DNA of 35,277 nt from CAYNYM01 sp964644375 (lineage in GTDB: Bacteria; Desulfobacterota; DSM-4660; Desulfatiglandales; HGW-15): positions 1 to 35,277 of the forward strand of contig CAZXWJ010000014.1 in assembly GCA_964644375.1 (NCBI GenBank), written 5' to 3'. Positions within the stretch are counted from its first letter, which is position 1. The number at the start of each line of letters is the position of its first letter. The notes beneath the pieces were generated by a model. The model was given only the letters and a program-made list of their open reading frames with translations. It did not search any database and had not been told where the DNA came from. The position numbers were made by a program, and so were the translations under genes. Below, piece after piece: positions 8,301 through 15,715 of the stretch.

Positions 8301-10261
8301 AGGGAATCGAACTGATCGTCACCGTGACCGGCGATGTTCCCTGTAATCTGATGGGCGATCCCCTGCGATTGAGACAGGTCCTGATTAATCTCACCAACAA
8401 TGCGATTAAATTTACGGACAGGGGCGAGGTCGTCCTCAAGGCCGATTTGGTCGAGAAGGGGGATCGAAGGGCGAAGATTTCTTTTTCCGTTTCAGATACG
8501 GGGATCGGTATTCCGCGGGATCAAATCCCCAGGCTCTTTGACTCCTTTATCCAGGCGGACACCTCCACAAGCCGCAAATACGGAGGAACCGGTCTGGGGC
8601 TGAGTATCTGTAAAAGGCTCCTCGCCATGATGGGAAGCGAAATCCGGGTCGATAGCGAATCGGGTCGCGGGAGCCTGTTTTCTTTTGTTTTGGATTTTCC
8701 CCTTCAGGCGGAGGTCGAGGGGAGCAAGCTCCTCGTCCCCGGGGGCTTGAAGGGGAAAAGGATACTGGTGGCGGATGACAATGCTGTTTCCCGGGAGATC
8801 CTGTCGGAACTTCTGGCGTCCTACGGTTTTGATCCGGAGGCGGTGGAAACTGGGAAGGCGGCCCTTAAAACCCTGCGCGAGGACAAGGGGAAGGCTCCCT
8901 ATGATCTGGTGCTTTTGGACTGGAGAATGCCGGGCATGGACGGCATTGAAACCACACGCAAGATTCGGGATGATCTCAATCTTTCCGACCTGCCGATTAT
9001 CATCATGACGGGTTTCGGACGGGAAGAGATCATGCAACAGGCCCACAAGGCGGGGGTGAACGCCTTTCTTATGAAACCCGTAAAGCAGTCCCTCCTTTTC
9101 GACACGATCATGGAGGTCTTCGGGCAAAAGCCCCTAAAGATGACCATGACATACGAACCTCAGAAAGAGGAGCAGGAGGCAATCCGAAAAATTCGAGGCG
9201 CCCGGGTTCTTCTTGTCGAAGACAATGCCATCAACCAGCAGGTGGCCACTGAAATCCTGAAGATGGCGGATGTGGCTGTCACTGTGGCCGACAACGGAAA
9301 AGAGGCGGTAGAGGCCCTTGGACGGTCCCGGTTTGATGCCGTGCTCATGGATATTCAAATGCCCGAAATGGACGGCTACGAGGCCACCCGGAAAATACGC
9401 GGCAAACCCCGCTTCAGGGACTTGCCGATTATCGCCATGACGGCCCATGCCATGAAGGGGGATCGGGAAAGGTGCCTGGCAGAGGGCATGAACGATTATG
9501 TCAAAAAACCCATCGATACCGGTGAGCTTTTTGAGACCCTTGGCCGCTGGATAATGGGAAATGGAAACAGGGGGGTGTCGGAAGAGCCGGCCGTTGAAAG
9601 ATCGGAAACGACGGCCTCCTGCCCGGATCGAATTCCGGGCATCGATGTGGAGGCCGGGATCAGGAGGTTGGGGGGCAATCGTCAAATTTTTCTGCATCTC
9701 CTGAAGGAGTTTGGGCGGGACTATGAAGGTGCGGCCGATGATATTCAAGACGCTCTTGGCAGAGGGGATGTGGAAACGGCCCGAAGACTCGCACACACCG
9801 TCAAGGGTGTTGCGGGCAATCTTTCGGCAACGGATCTTCGAGAGGTCGCCCAAAAACTGGAAGAGGCGATCCGGAACGAGGAAGAAGAGGGAATCGGTCC
9901 TGTTCTGGATCGTTTGCGGTCCGGATTGCAGAAGATATGCCATAGCATAAGCGGTCTGGAAGTATCGACAAGATCGCCCGTATCCCGGAGTCCCGCCTGT
10001 CCGGAATCCGCACTTCCCGTCGAGATCGCCGGGATCGAAGCTATTGTCCTGGATCTCTACGGGCTCCTCGATGACAATGACCTCGAGGCGGAAGATCGTT
10101 TTGTGACGTTACAAGAGAATTTGGAAGGGGGCATCCATCAGGATGCCGTGGTGAAAATGCGACAACAAATCAATGCCCTGGATTTTGATAGGGCCAAGTC
10201 CTCCCTGGGCGAAATAGCAGAAAAACTGGGTATCCGCGTTAAAGGGGTGACCCGTGAATGA
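5291..10261 (+). CDS. Hybrid sensor histidine kinase: GAF/PAS array, HisKA-HATPase, two receivers, HPt
   Basis: This giant kinase (about 1656 residues) has no membrane segment, so it is cytoplasmic. Domain order: coiled coil (1-60), GAF (about 70-225), PAS (about 240-355), GAF (about 370-525), a third GAF closely resembling the first (about 540-695), a divergent GAF-like module (about 710-885), HisKA with His920 in NMSHEIRTPMN, HATPase_c with the DTGIGIP and GGTGLGL boxes, receiver 1 (Asp1210 in LLDWRMPGMDG), receiver 2 (Asp1354 in LMDIQMPEMDG) and an HPt domain (His1502 in HTVKGVAGNL). This is a complete His-Asp-His relay. The GTG at 5291 is preferred because GAGG lies 6 bases upstream; a TTG at 5279 is in frame. 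The last 8 bases overlap the receiver-GGDEF gene, its likely output. The signal sensed is unknown. Confidence 0.93.
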   Translation: MGEKINRQYLEKQIRKLEKDLQNTREREQTLQRALEAAREDANLQIEQFQKVNRELQYGISERERAGEIQRVFYNIAEAAGQAETLDDLLSMIHDQVGRLMDAENFCVALVCDHQENLFSFPYYIDEHPAEEMNDPSVPIKLNKGFTLYVKETQKPLLACRKSLDREKMIQRMGKRSASWMGVPLKTIGGEVIGVVSVQSYTDTDAYSEEDLNLLSIVSNTITGAIRYKQAEDALRVEKAYLEQLIESAPEAIVVTENNGRITRINSEFTKTFGYSPEEAFGRHLDRLLAPPDRIDEAEAITRQLKEDGRRVTFETLRRRKDGTLIDVSILGTPVRIDENQLAIYGIYRDISERKRVENQAKRAAKQASLVYEVGQQISSELELNELLSQIVTAVYEIFHYYGVLLLLVDEGTRELVLQSTAGRITDNLPDNIRVPIGEGMIGAAALTGESQLSGEVAMETRLRRMAGQETLSELAVPIKSGKAVIGVLDLQGDQMNAFDGTDVMLMGTLADQIATAVNNARLYEAARKELKDRTYAEEINRTLFTISNALNTTFNPDDLYRSIHSSLSRIIDVTNFYIALYDRKRDSITFPYHVDEVDNDLLDLKDVSQSLSMTSEVVRNEKPILIRREALMDRIRQSNKKPIGTLAAIWLGVPLRVKNEVIGAMVVQSYSDPDLYSERDVEILVSVSDQVGIAIERKMAEEALRRSEEQIKELSGQTEEFSLASASMIAMKDEKEVVKRISRAIIEHSDFRRLIVSYFNKTPFHRDIIGHGGLPEDLVEKVRRVEMPKSEFEKIFEAGISLGQFSCYLPHTLKHVIKKEAAIFGSGIEPEADDAWHPEDMLFVRMNDPEGHLIGVLSVDESKSGKKPTDETVRPLEIFSSLISQIILNRRAQKDLERAKTEAEAAARSKSEFLANMSHEIRTPMNAIIGFADLSLKTDLTDRQRDYLEKIRKSSYSLLGTINDILDFSKVEAGKLDLEHAAFDLVDVMDAIPDLFSHKAEEKGIELIVTVTGDVPCNLMGDPLRLRQVLINLTNNAIKFTDRGEVVLKADLVEKGDRRAKISFSVSDTGIGIPRDQIPRLFDSFIQADTSTSRKYGGTGLGLSICKRLLAMMGSEIRVDSESGRGSLFSFVLDFPLQAEVEGSKLLVPGGLKGKRILVADDNAVSREILSELLASYGFDPEAVETGKAALKTLREDKGKAPYDLVLLDWRMPGMDGIETTRKIRDDLNLSDLPIIIMTGFGREEIMQQAHKAGVNAFLMKPVKQSLLFDTIMEVFGQKPLKMTMTYEPQKEEQEAIRKIRGARVLLVEDNAINQQVATEILKMADVAVTVADNGKEAVEALGRSRFDAVLMDIQMPEMDGYEATRKIRGKPRFRDLPIIAMTAHAMKGDRERCLAEGMNDYVKKPIDTGELFETLGRWIMGNGNRGVSEEPAVERSETTASCPDRIPGIDVEAGIRRLGGNRQIFLHLLKEFGRDYEGAADDIQDALGRGDVETARRLAHTVKGVAGNLSATDLREVAQKLEEAIRNEEEEGIGPVLDRLRSGLQKICHSISGLEVSTRSPVSRSPACPESALPVEIAGIEAIVLDLYGLLDDNDLEAEDRFVTLQENLEGGIHQDAVVKMRQQINALDFDRAKSSLGEIAEKLGIRVKGVTRE

Positions 10262-11225
10262 TAAATCCAAAATACAGACCGTTTTGATCGTTGACGATGC
10301 CCCTGCCAACATCAAGGTCCTGGGAGAAGCCTTGAAAGGGGGCTACAAGGTTCGCGTGGCAACCTCGGGGCCCAAGGGACTGGAGATCGCCATGTCCTCC
10401 AGCCCTCCGGACCTGATACTCCTCGATATCATCATGCCCGACATGGATGGTTATGAAGTGTGTCGAAGGTTAAAGGCCTCGACGCGCACCCGGAATATCC
10501 CGGTTATTTTTATCACAGGAAAGAGTGAAGAGGCCGATGAGACCAGGGGACTCGAGCTGGGTGCCGTGGATTACATTACGAAACCCTTTAGCTTGCCCAT
10601 TACGAAAGCAAGGGTGAAAACCCACATGGAGTTGAAGCGGCATAGAGACCTGCTTGAAGACCTTTCAGCACTTGACGGGTTGACCGGGATCCCCAACCGC
10701 CGCCGGTTCGATGAGTTTTTGACCCGGGAATGGCGTCGGTCCGTGCGCGAACCGGCCATGCTGTCCGTGGTGATCATCGATATCGATTTTTTTAAGGCGT
10801 TCAATGATACTTATGGACACGGCGCTGGTGACGACTGCCTTAAAAAGGTGGCCCGGACCCTCAGCCAAAACGTCAAAAGGCCCACGGATTTTGTTGCTCG
10901 GTATGGTGGTGAGGAGTTCGTTTGCCTGCTGCCCGGAACAGACCTGGAAGGGGCTCACCAGGTGGCAGAGAACATGAGGCGGGCCGTTGAGGTTCTGAAA
11001 ATTCCACACCTCCAATCTTCTGTGGCCGATCATGTGACCGTCAGCCTCGGTGTGGCGGTCACCATACCTGCAAGAGACGGCAACCCGGGTGCCCTGATTG
11101 AAGGGGCGGACAGATCCCTTTACAGGGCCAAAGGGAAAGGCCGAAATCAAGTCAGCAGCATGGATTTGACAACTGGAGTTAAAAAGACTCAGGTGAACAT
11201 GATCGGGAATCCTTCATCCTGGTAA
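10254..11225 (+). CDS. Response regulator diguanylate cyclase (receiver-GGDEF)
   Basis: The protein has 323 residues: a receiver domain (1-125, acid pocket Asp14/Asp15, phosphoacceptor Asp58 in LLDIIMPDMDG, Lys in ITKPF) joined to a GGDEF domain. The active-site loop is GGEEF at residues 218-222, which is catalytically competent in this family. It is preceded, five residues upstream, by RPTD (209-212), a match to the RxxD inhibitory I-site that binds c-di-GMP. The enzyme should convert two GTP to c-di-GMP when phosphorylated. Start is GTG 10254 with AGGGG upstream, overlapping the hybrid kinase by 8 bases, so translation is probably coupled and the kinase HPt or receivers are the likely phosphodonor. 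Confidence 0.95.
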   Translation: MNDKSKIQTVLIVDDAPANIKVLGEALKGGYKVRVATSGPKGLEIAMSSSPPDLILLDIIMPDMDGYEVCRRLKASTRTRNIPVIFITGKSEEADETRGLELGAVDYITKPFSLPITKARVKTHMELKRHRDLLEDLSALDGLTGIPNRRRFDEFLTREWRRSVREPAMLSVVIIDIDFFKAFNDTYGHGAGDDCLKKVARTLSQNVKRPTDFVARYGGEEFVCLLPGTDLEGAHQVAENMRRAVEVLKIPHLQSSVADHVTVSLGVAVTIPARDGNPGALIEGADRSLYRAKGKGRNQVSSMDLTTGVKKTQVNMIGNPSSW

Positions 11226-11238
11226 AATGTTATGCCTT

Positions 11239-12891
11239 TCAGTATTTTCGCTTGCGAATGATGGTGATGACCAGCCAGAGCCCCAGAACGCCTGAGACCA
11301 GGTAGCCGATGATGCCGAGTGCCGGAAATCCAAAGAGGTAGGGACGGACACCGGTGGTGATAATCATGGAGGACCCGATGATGAGGGCCGCGATGATAAT
11401 CCCGAAGGTCAGGCGGTTCGTGCCGCTCTCCAGGCTTCTGCGCAATCCCCCGAGGTTTTCGTGTTGAAAACGAATGTTGAGTTCACCCCGGTCTATCACG
11501 TCGATGATGTTGTCCAACCTTGCGGGCAGGTTTTTTTGAAGGATGAGAAAACGGTGAAAATTGCGGCGAAGACTGTCCCAGATGGTATCGGGGCGCCAGC
11601 GCTCCCTTGCGAGTCCTTTGATATAGGGTTCCAATTCCTGCATGACATTGAGTTCCGGACAGAGCTGGCGGGCCGTGCCTTCCGCCGTGACGATGGCCTT
11701 GATCATGATGGCCGGGTCTGCCGGGACCTGAAGATGATTTTCTCGAAGAAGGGCCGAGATATCGAGCATCAGGTGACCGATATTTACCTCCCCAAGGGGA
11801 AGACTGTGAAAGGCGTCCAGGATGTCCTCGATTTCCCCCTGGATTTTCTGCTGGTTGATGCGGCCGCGCCTGATGGCGAACTGGAGAAGGCTCCAAAGGA
11901 CACTTTCGGTATCTTTGTCAAAGACCGCCTTCATGAGATCGATGAGGTCGTAACGGCTCTGCCGGGTCAGGCGTCCCACCATGCCCCAGTCCAACAGACA
12001 GATTTCCTTGTTCTCGATGATGAGAATATTGCCGGGGTGAGGGTCTGCGTGAAAAAAACCGTCTTCGATGATTTGTTTGGTCGTAAACCGGAGGAGGCGC
12101 TTGGCCAAATTTTCACGGTCTGATAGGGCCGTCAGGTCGAGGTCCTTCAGCTTGATCCCGGAGATCAGTTCCATGGTGAGCATCTGCTCCGTACAGTAGT
12201 CTTTAAAAATCTCCGGCATGCACACTTCGGCGGTACTTGCGAAATTGCCCTTGAATATCTTCATGTTGCGGGCCTCACGGGTAAAATCCAGTTCCCGGCG
12301 AAGCGCCGTCTTGATTTCGTGTACGAGGTTGGGAAAATTGTAAACCTGGTTCTCTTCCACCCTCTTGACCAGTTGCCTGGCAATGACGTCCATGATGTAG
12401 AAGTCCATTTCGATGATCCGCCGTATCTTGGGACGACGGACCTTGACGGCTACCGGAACGTTCCCCTCCCGAAGCACGGCGCGGTGGACCTGGGCGAGGG
12501 AGGCCGCGGCAAGGGGCTCTTCGTCAAAAGTGGTAAAGACCTTCTCGATCGGTAGTCGGAGGTTTTTTTCGATCATGGTGCGGATCTCATGAAAGGGGAC
12601 GGGCGCGACCTCATCCTGTAGTTTTCGTAACTCCAGGATGAGCGGATAGGGAACAAGGTCGGGCCGCAGGCTCATCAGCTGCCCGAACTTGATAAAGGTG
12701 GGGCCGAGCTCTTCAAGGACGTGGCGGATCCTCTCCCGGGTGCTCATATCGCGGTCCACCCTGCTGATCCGGTCGAAGATCATCTTTCCAGGCAAGTCGA
12801 GACGCTCCACCACATCATCCAGACCGTACTTGAAAAGTGTGAGGATAATGTCCTTGAAGCGTCCGAGGTGGGTTATGGTTTTTATATCCAA
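11239..12891 (-). CDS. UbiB/AarF-family atypical kinase (ABC1/ADCK)
   Basis: This 550-residue protein belongs to the UbiB/ADCK family of atypical protein-kinase-like ATPases, which in many bacteria support ubiquinone biosynthesis. Family hallmarks are present: the KFGQ motif (68-71), the Ala-rich loop AAAS (128-131) that replaces the kinase P-loop, VAVKV with the ATP lysine, HADPHPGN in the catalytic loop, and DWG in place of DFG. Two hydrophobic helices at the C-terminus (FGIIIAALIIGSSMI and IIGYLVSGVLGLWLVI) would anchor it in the inner membrane. The start appears to be TTG at 12891, with AGGGGG upstream. It faces the receiver-GGDEF gene convergently and lies downstream of the phasin-like gene. 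An anaerobe with menaquinone could use it in other lipid-related roles, so the gene name ubiB is not assigned. Confidence 0.92.
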   Translation of the reverse strand: MDIKTITHLGRFKDIILTLFKYGLDDVVERLDLPGKMIFDRISRVDRDMSTRERIRHVLEELGPTFIKFGQLMSLRPDLVPYPLILELRKLQDEVAPVPFHEIRTMIEKNLRLPIEKVFTTFDEEPLAAASLAQVHRAVLREGNVPVAVKVRRPKIRRIIEMDFYIMDVIARQLVKRVEENQVYNFPNLVHEIKTALRRELDFTREARNMKIFKGNFASTAEVCMPEIFKDYCTEQMLTMELISGIKLKDLDLTALSDRENLAKRLLRFTTKQIIEDGFFHADPHPGNILIIENKEICLLDWGMVGRLTRQSRYDLIDLMKAVFDKDTESVLWSLLQFAIRRGRINQQKIQGEIEDILDAFHSLPLGEVNIGHLMLDISALLRENHLQVPADPAIMIKAIVTAEGTARQLCPELNVMQELEPYIKGLARERWRPDTIWDSLRRNFHRFLILQKNLPARLDNIIDVIDRGELNIRFQHENLGGLRRSLESGTNRLTFGIIIAALIIGSSMIITTGVRPYLFGFPALGIIGYLVSGVLGLWLVITIIRKRKY

Positions 12892-13085
12892 GGTCGCGGC
12901 CCCCTGGTTAAGTTGGGGTGAAAGAAGGGGAACTCGAATTGAAAAAATAGCTGACGCTAATCAACTAAGCCTTATCACCATCAAGACACCCCAATGAAGA
13001 GGCTGTGCATTTCACGGGGTCCCTGTAGCGGGATCTACGCTTCGCTGCGAAAGGCGGTTCACACAGAAATAGATATATTTTTCTT

Positions 13086-13388
13086 TCACTCAGGGACCGA
13101 GATCTTCTTCTCGAGTTTTTCGATCCTGTTGGTGAGATTATCAATGTCCTTTCGCGTGGCTATATCCAGGTTTTCCAGGGTCTTCCTAACGGTTTCCGAG
13201 ACCTTTGACTGGATTTCTTCCCACTGCTTCTGACCGTTTTCCACCAGATCCTGAGCCAACCTCTCCGCTTCTTCGGTGGATATTTTGCCCTCATCGACCC
13301 ATATTTTGGTGGCGGCCTCAACCTTTTCCTTGGTCACGACTGCGGCCCCTAAGCTTGCCAGTAGACTTTTTTTGATAATTTCAAACAT
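13086..13388 (-). CDS. Phasin-like coiled-coil protein
   Basis: The 100-residue protein is almost entirely helical and charged, with the sequence style of the small phasin / PHA-synthesis-regulator superfamily: an N-terminal amphipathic stretch (FEIIKKSLLASLGAAVVTKEKVE) and a C-terminal heptad coiled coil (IDNLTNRIEKLEKKI). Such proteins coat polyhydroxyalkanoate granules or act as small coiled-coil adaptors; no PHA genes are seen here, so the role is open. AAGGAGG precedes the ATG. A good sigma70 promoter lies about 150 bases upstream. The UbiB-like gene follows about 195 bases downstream on the same strand and may be co-transcribed. Confidence 0.8.
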   Translation of the reverse strand: MFEIIKKSLLASLGAAVVTKEKVEAATKIWVDEGKISTEEAERLAQDLVENGQKQWEEIQSKVSETVRKTLENLDIATRKDIDNLTNRIEKLEKKISVPE

Positions 13389-13503
13389 TGGGGTCCTCCT
13401 TGTGCAGGTCTCATAGATTTAATCGGCATAAACCACCCCTTAACGCGGGCTTTCCTCTCCCCCGAATCTCGCCGGTCAGGCGTCCTGGGAAATGTGAAAA
13501 TTC

Positions 13504-13530
13504 GAAATCGGAATACCTCATTTCGATTTC
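13504..13530 (-). promoter_or_regulatory. Candidate operator: inverted repeat at the +1 region
   Basis: GAAATCG and its exact complement CGATTTC are separated by 13 bases. They lie immediately downstream of the predicted -10 box, at about +1 to +27 of the phasin-like transcript, a position typical for repressor binding or for a 5' UTR hairpin. Confidence 0.35.
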
Positions 13531-13535
13531 TTGTT

Positions 13536-13564
13536 ATTATACTATGCCGTTTGACGGGTCACAA
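13536..13564 (-). promoter_or_regulatory. Sigma70 promoter of the phasin-like gene
   Basis: On the minus strand TTGTGA (13564-13559) and a perfect TATAAT (13541-13536) are separated by exactly 17 bases. Transcription would start near 13529, leaving a leader of about 140 bases before the ATG at 13388. Confidence 0.6.
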
Positions 13565-13936
13565 TAAAATCTTAGATCTTGCCTGAGATCGAATTATACC
13601 CGTGAGGATATGTGCGGATGTGATACCGGGAAAATCGAGCAGACCCAGGGCATCGGCCGCCATGTCCCATAACGAGTAAGGGGTCTCAATGGCGTTACCC
13701 TGTTGCTGCGCCCTGGTGATCTCCTTGATATCCGGAGTGCCGGTACGGTCGAACATCGAGGAAAGACCCACATCGCGATTATCAAAACGAATGACCCAAA
13801 AGCCCAGGGTTGTGAACTGGGCACAGAAATCTTCGTGCCAGTTGATCATTTGCCCGCCCAGCCCGTTGATAAGGAGGAGTGGGGGATCGGCGGGGTCACC
13901 AAATGTCTCAAATGCGATTTCGATACCATTGGCCTG
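13559..13936 (-). pseudogene. Truncated alpha/beta-hydrolase remnant
   Basis: The frame reads as the N-terminal quarter of an alpha/beta-hydrolase: ANGIEIAFETFGDP, then PPLLLINGLGGQMINWHEDF (beta3 strand and oxyanion region), GFWVIRFDNRDVGLSS and YSLWDMAADALGLLD. It ends soon after ITSAHILTG, exactly where the nucleophile elbow G-x-S-x-G should begin. The catalytic Ser, Asp and His are therefore all missing. No ATG or ribosome binding site is found upstream of ANGIEI, where related proteins start. Both ends look eroded, so this is a gene remnant and not a working enzyme. Confidence 0.75.
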
Positions 13937-14243
13937 AGCCGGTGAATGCCTTCCTTTTCTTATTCCTTGCTGCTGGAAATGAAACTATATGTGAAGAATA
14001 GTGGATGGGTCCAGGAAATTAAAAAAGCAGATCGCGGAAAAATACAACCGCCGGTCGAAAAAATCCCGTGAGGCTGCCGGTGATTGAGGTCGAAAAGACG
14101 GGGAGCATGTCCGGAACCGGCCATTTTCGGAAAGCGTGCAAAAGGAGGTGATACCGGAGCGCTCTTTTTTATCTCTTGACATGGAAGATCCGGTCCTTGA
14201 GGCCTGGCCGTAAACAGTTGGTTCTGCCGTTACAGATTGATCG

Positions 14244-14379
14244 GGAATGTTGAGGTATTGGAATAAAGGATTGCGTAGCCTAAGCTTTTTTTGAGCCATG
14301 AACCCGGTGCATAAAAAACATTTTGCCGAAGTATCGCTTTGTTTTTCACCACCCCAATATTCCAATATCCTCTCATTCC
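14244..14379. repeat. 136-bp element with imperfect terminal inverted repeats
   Basis: The segment 14244-14269 and the complement of 14352-14379 share GGAATG, a GAGG core and TATTGGAATA in the same order, giving imperfect terminal inverted repeats of about 26 bases. The interior is non-coding. This resembles a decayed miniature element or intergenic repeat. It lies in the 540-base gene-free stretch 13937-14478, in which I see no gene. Confidence 0.35.
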
Positions 14380-14383
14380 GGTT

Positions 14384-14410
14384 GTAAGGCAGGCCTTACC
14401 CCCTCGGGGG
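14384..14410. other. Two adjacent perfect hairpins
   Basis: GTAAGGC-AG-GCCTTAC (14384-14399) is followed with a one-base overlap by CCCCC-TC-GGGGG (14399-14410). Flanking TTGT and ACAA can pair around the whole. There is no T-tract, so a simple terminator is not obvious. It is about 70 bases beyond the cold-shock gene stop. A further dyad GGTGAC/GTCACC is at 14435-14455. Confidence 0.4.
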
Positions 14411-14478
14411 ACAAAATTTATTGATTACGATACCGGTGACTACCACTGGGTCACCTCTCAGTTGTAGGCAAAGCAGAA

Positions 14479-14679
14479 TCAACATGTGATAACATTTCTG
14501 GCCACAGGTCCTCTTTCAGTTTCCTCCAAATCAAATCTCACTTTATCCCCATTGGCAAGGGTCTTGAATCCCAAGGTGACAATTGAGGTATAATGAACGA
14601 AAATGTCCCTGCCGCTCTCTCGTTCAATGAATCCGAATCCTTTGGCCTCATTAAACCAACTTACAGTCCCTTTCGTCAA
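14479..14679 (-). CDS. Cold-shock domain protein (CspA family)
   Basis: This is a single cold-shock domain, 66 residues when started at the TTG at 14679. That start is preferred because GGGAGGT lies 7 bases upstream and translation then begins MTKGTVSWFN as in the family; an in-frame ATG at 14700 would add seven residues. RNP1 (KGFGFI) and RNP2 (IFVHYTSI) are intact. These proteins bind single-stranded RNA or DNA and melt secondary structure. The STAS-like gene lies about 150 bases upstream on the same strand. Confidence 0.93.
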   Translation of the reverse strand: MTKGTVSWFNEAKGFGFIERESGRDIFVHYTSIVTLGFKTLANGDKVRFDLEETERGPVARNVITC

Positions 14680-14826
14680 AGTCCAAACCTCCCTTCGCAT
14701 AAAAGATTTCCGGATCCCTATGCCGCGATCATCATGATAACGGTCTTCGGGTAAGTGAAAGAATCAAACCGCGGAGTTTCAAAAAAACCTGATAAATTTT
14801 TAATCAACAAGTACAAATTCTGCAGT

Positions 14827-15117
14827 TTACAAGCGCAAGGCCTTTTCAGGGGCAATCTGTTTTGCTTTTTCCCCGGTAAAAAAGATGCGGATCGAATGAC
14901 CATTGAGCTCGTAGAACCGGCTCTGAAAGACATCCCGCCCAAAGGGGTGAATCATTTTCAGCGAATCGGCATGAACGATCACCCGGTTTATACCATTGTA
15001 AGTTTTTTTCAACCCTTCGAGCAGTTGATATGCTGAAGTGCCGTCAAAATCACCCATCAACTTAAAGTGCAGGGTACTGCCGTTATGGTGCATGGCGATT
15101 CTAAAATTGGATGCCAT
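14827..15117 (-). CDS. STAS-like small protein
   Basis: The protein has 96 residues from the ATG at 15117, where GGAGAGGAG lies 8 bases upstream. The pattern LHFKLMGDFDGTSAYQLLEGL followed by INRVIVHADSLKMIHPFGRDVF matches the beta-alpha layout of STAS domains (anti-anti-sigma factors such as SpoIIAA). The serine that is phosphorylated in SpoIIAA is not present: the loop reads IHPFG where SSG is usual, so a partner-switch through that residue is unlikely. It lies downstream of a receiver-only regulator on the same strand and probably forms part of that small signalling cluster. Assignment rests on pattern alone. Confidence 0.6.
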   Translation of the reverse strand: MASNFRIAMHHNGSTLHFKLMGDFDGTSAYQLLEGLKKTYNGINRVIVHADSLKMIHPFGRDVFQSRFYELNGHSIRIFFTGEKAKQIAPEKALRL

Positions 15118-15153
15118 AAAAAAACTCCTCTCCTCCCGGTTTGCAAACAAAAG

Positions 15154-15167
15154 ACGAGTATACTCGT
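15154..15167. promoter_or_regulatory. Perfect 14-bp palindrome upstream of the STAS-like gene
   Basis: ACGAGTATACTCGT is a perfect palindrome 37 bases before the STAS-like start codon and 25 bases after the receiver gene stop. On the minus strand CTTTTGTTT follows it. It may be an operator over a TATACT -10 box, or a weak terminator of the receiver gene. Confidence 0.4.
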
Positions 15168-15191
15168 TGAAAATTCTTTTAAAATGTTCTG

Positions 15192-15608
15192 CTAAAAAAT
15201 TCCCATTCGGTTGATGGGGTTAACGCTATAGGGCGATGGCGACGACAGCCTTATAATTCCCTCCAAGGCCCTTCTGACTTTGATTTTCAGTTCTTCCAGG
15301 TTTGAACTCTTGACCACATAATAGTCGGCGGCAATCGATTTTAAATCGTTTTTAAAAGCGGGGTAGGCTGAGCACAATATGACCGGCTTGTCATGGTAGG
15401 TGTTGCGAATATCCTGGAGTATATCAAGCCCGTCATGTTCGCCCAATCTAATGTCCAGTATGATCAGGTCGGGGTCTTCTTTCTCGATCAGCGCCATAAC
15501 CCGTGAGCCTTCGCCGATTGTGCTCACTTCGTATCCCTCATCGATGAGCTCATCGGCATAAAGCATCCTGATTGATGCCTCATCGTCGACAATGAGTATT
15601 TTTTCCAT
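15192..15608 (-). CDS. Receiver-only response regulator
   Basis: The protein has 138 residues and a single receiver domain: Asp8/Asp9 acid pocket, phosphoacceptor Asp52 (LIILDIRLGEHDG), Ser in ILCSAYP, and Lys in YVVKSS. The usual KPF after that lysine is replaced by KSSNLEEL, a variant also approached by the broken paralogue at 15991-16288 (IVKDFD). No output domain follows, so it must act through protein contacts or phosphotransfer. CAGGAG precedes the ATG. It follows the SAP-like Cys4 gene at 15716-15928, and the pair looks like one copy of a duplicated module. Confidence 0.9.
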   Translation of the reverse strand: MEKILIVDDEASIRMLYADELIDEGYEVSTIGEGSRVMALIEKEDPDLIILDIRLGEHDGLDILQDIRNTYHDKPVILCSAYPAFKNDLKSIAADYYVVKSSNLEELKIKVRRALEGIIRLSSPSPYSVNPINRMGIF

Positions 15609-15715
15609 CAGCCTCTCCTGTGAAATAATAAAATCAAGGAAACTGAGCTTTTTTGTCTAATCATCCCTTTGTGTGAATTTGGATTCAACTGCAGCCTGAG
15701 GAATCAGGGGAGAGG

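Noticed and set aside
10254..11225. Degenerate GGDEF acting only as a c-di-GMP sensor
   Set aside because: GGEEF is an active variant and the substrate-binding residues around it look normal, so cyclase activity is expected.
13985..14365. 126-codon minus-strand open frame
   Set aside because: It spans the inverted-repeat element, has no ribosome binding site, and its translation has no domain or protein-like pattern.
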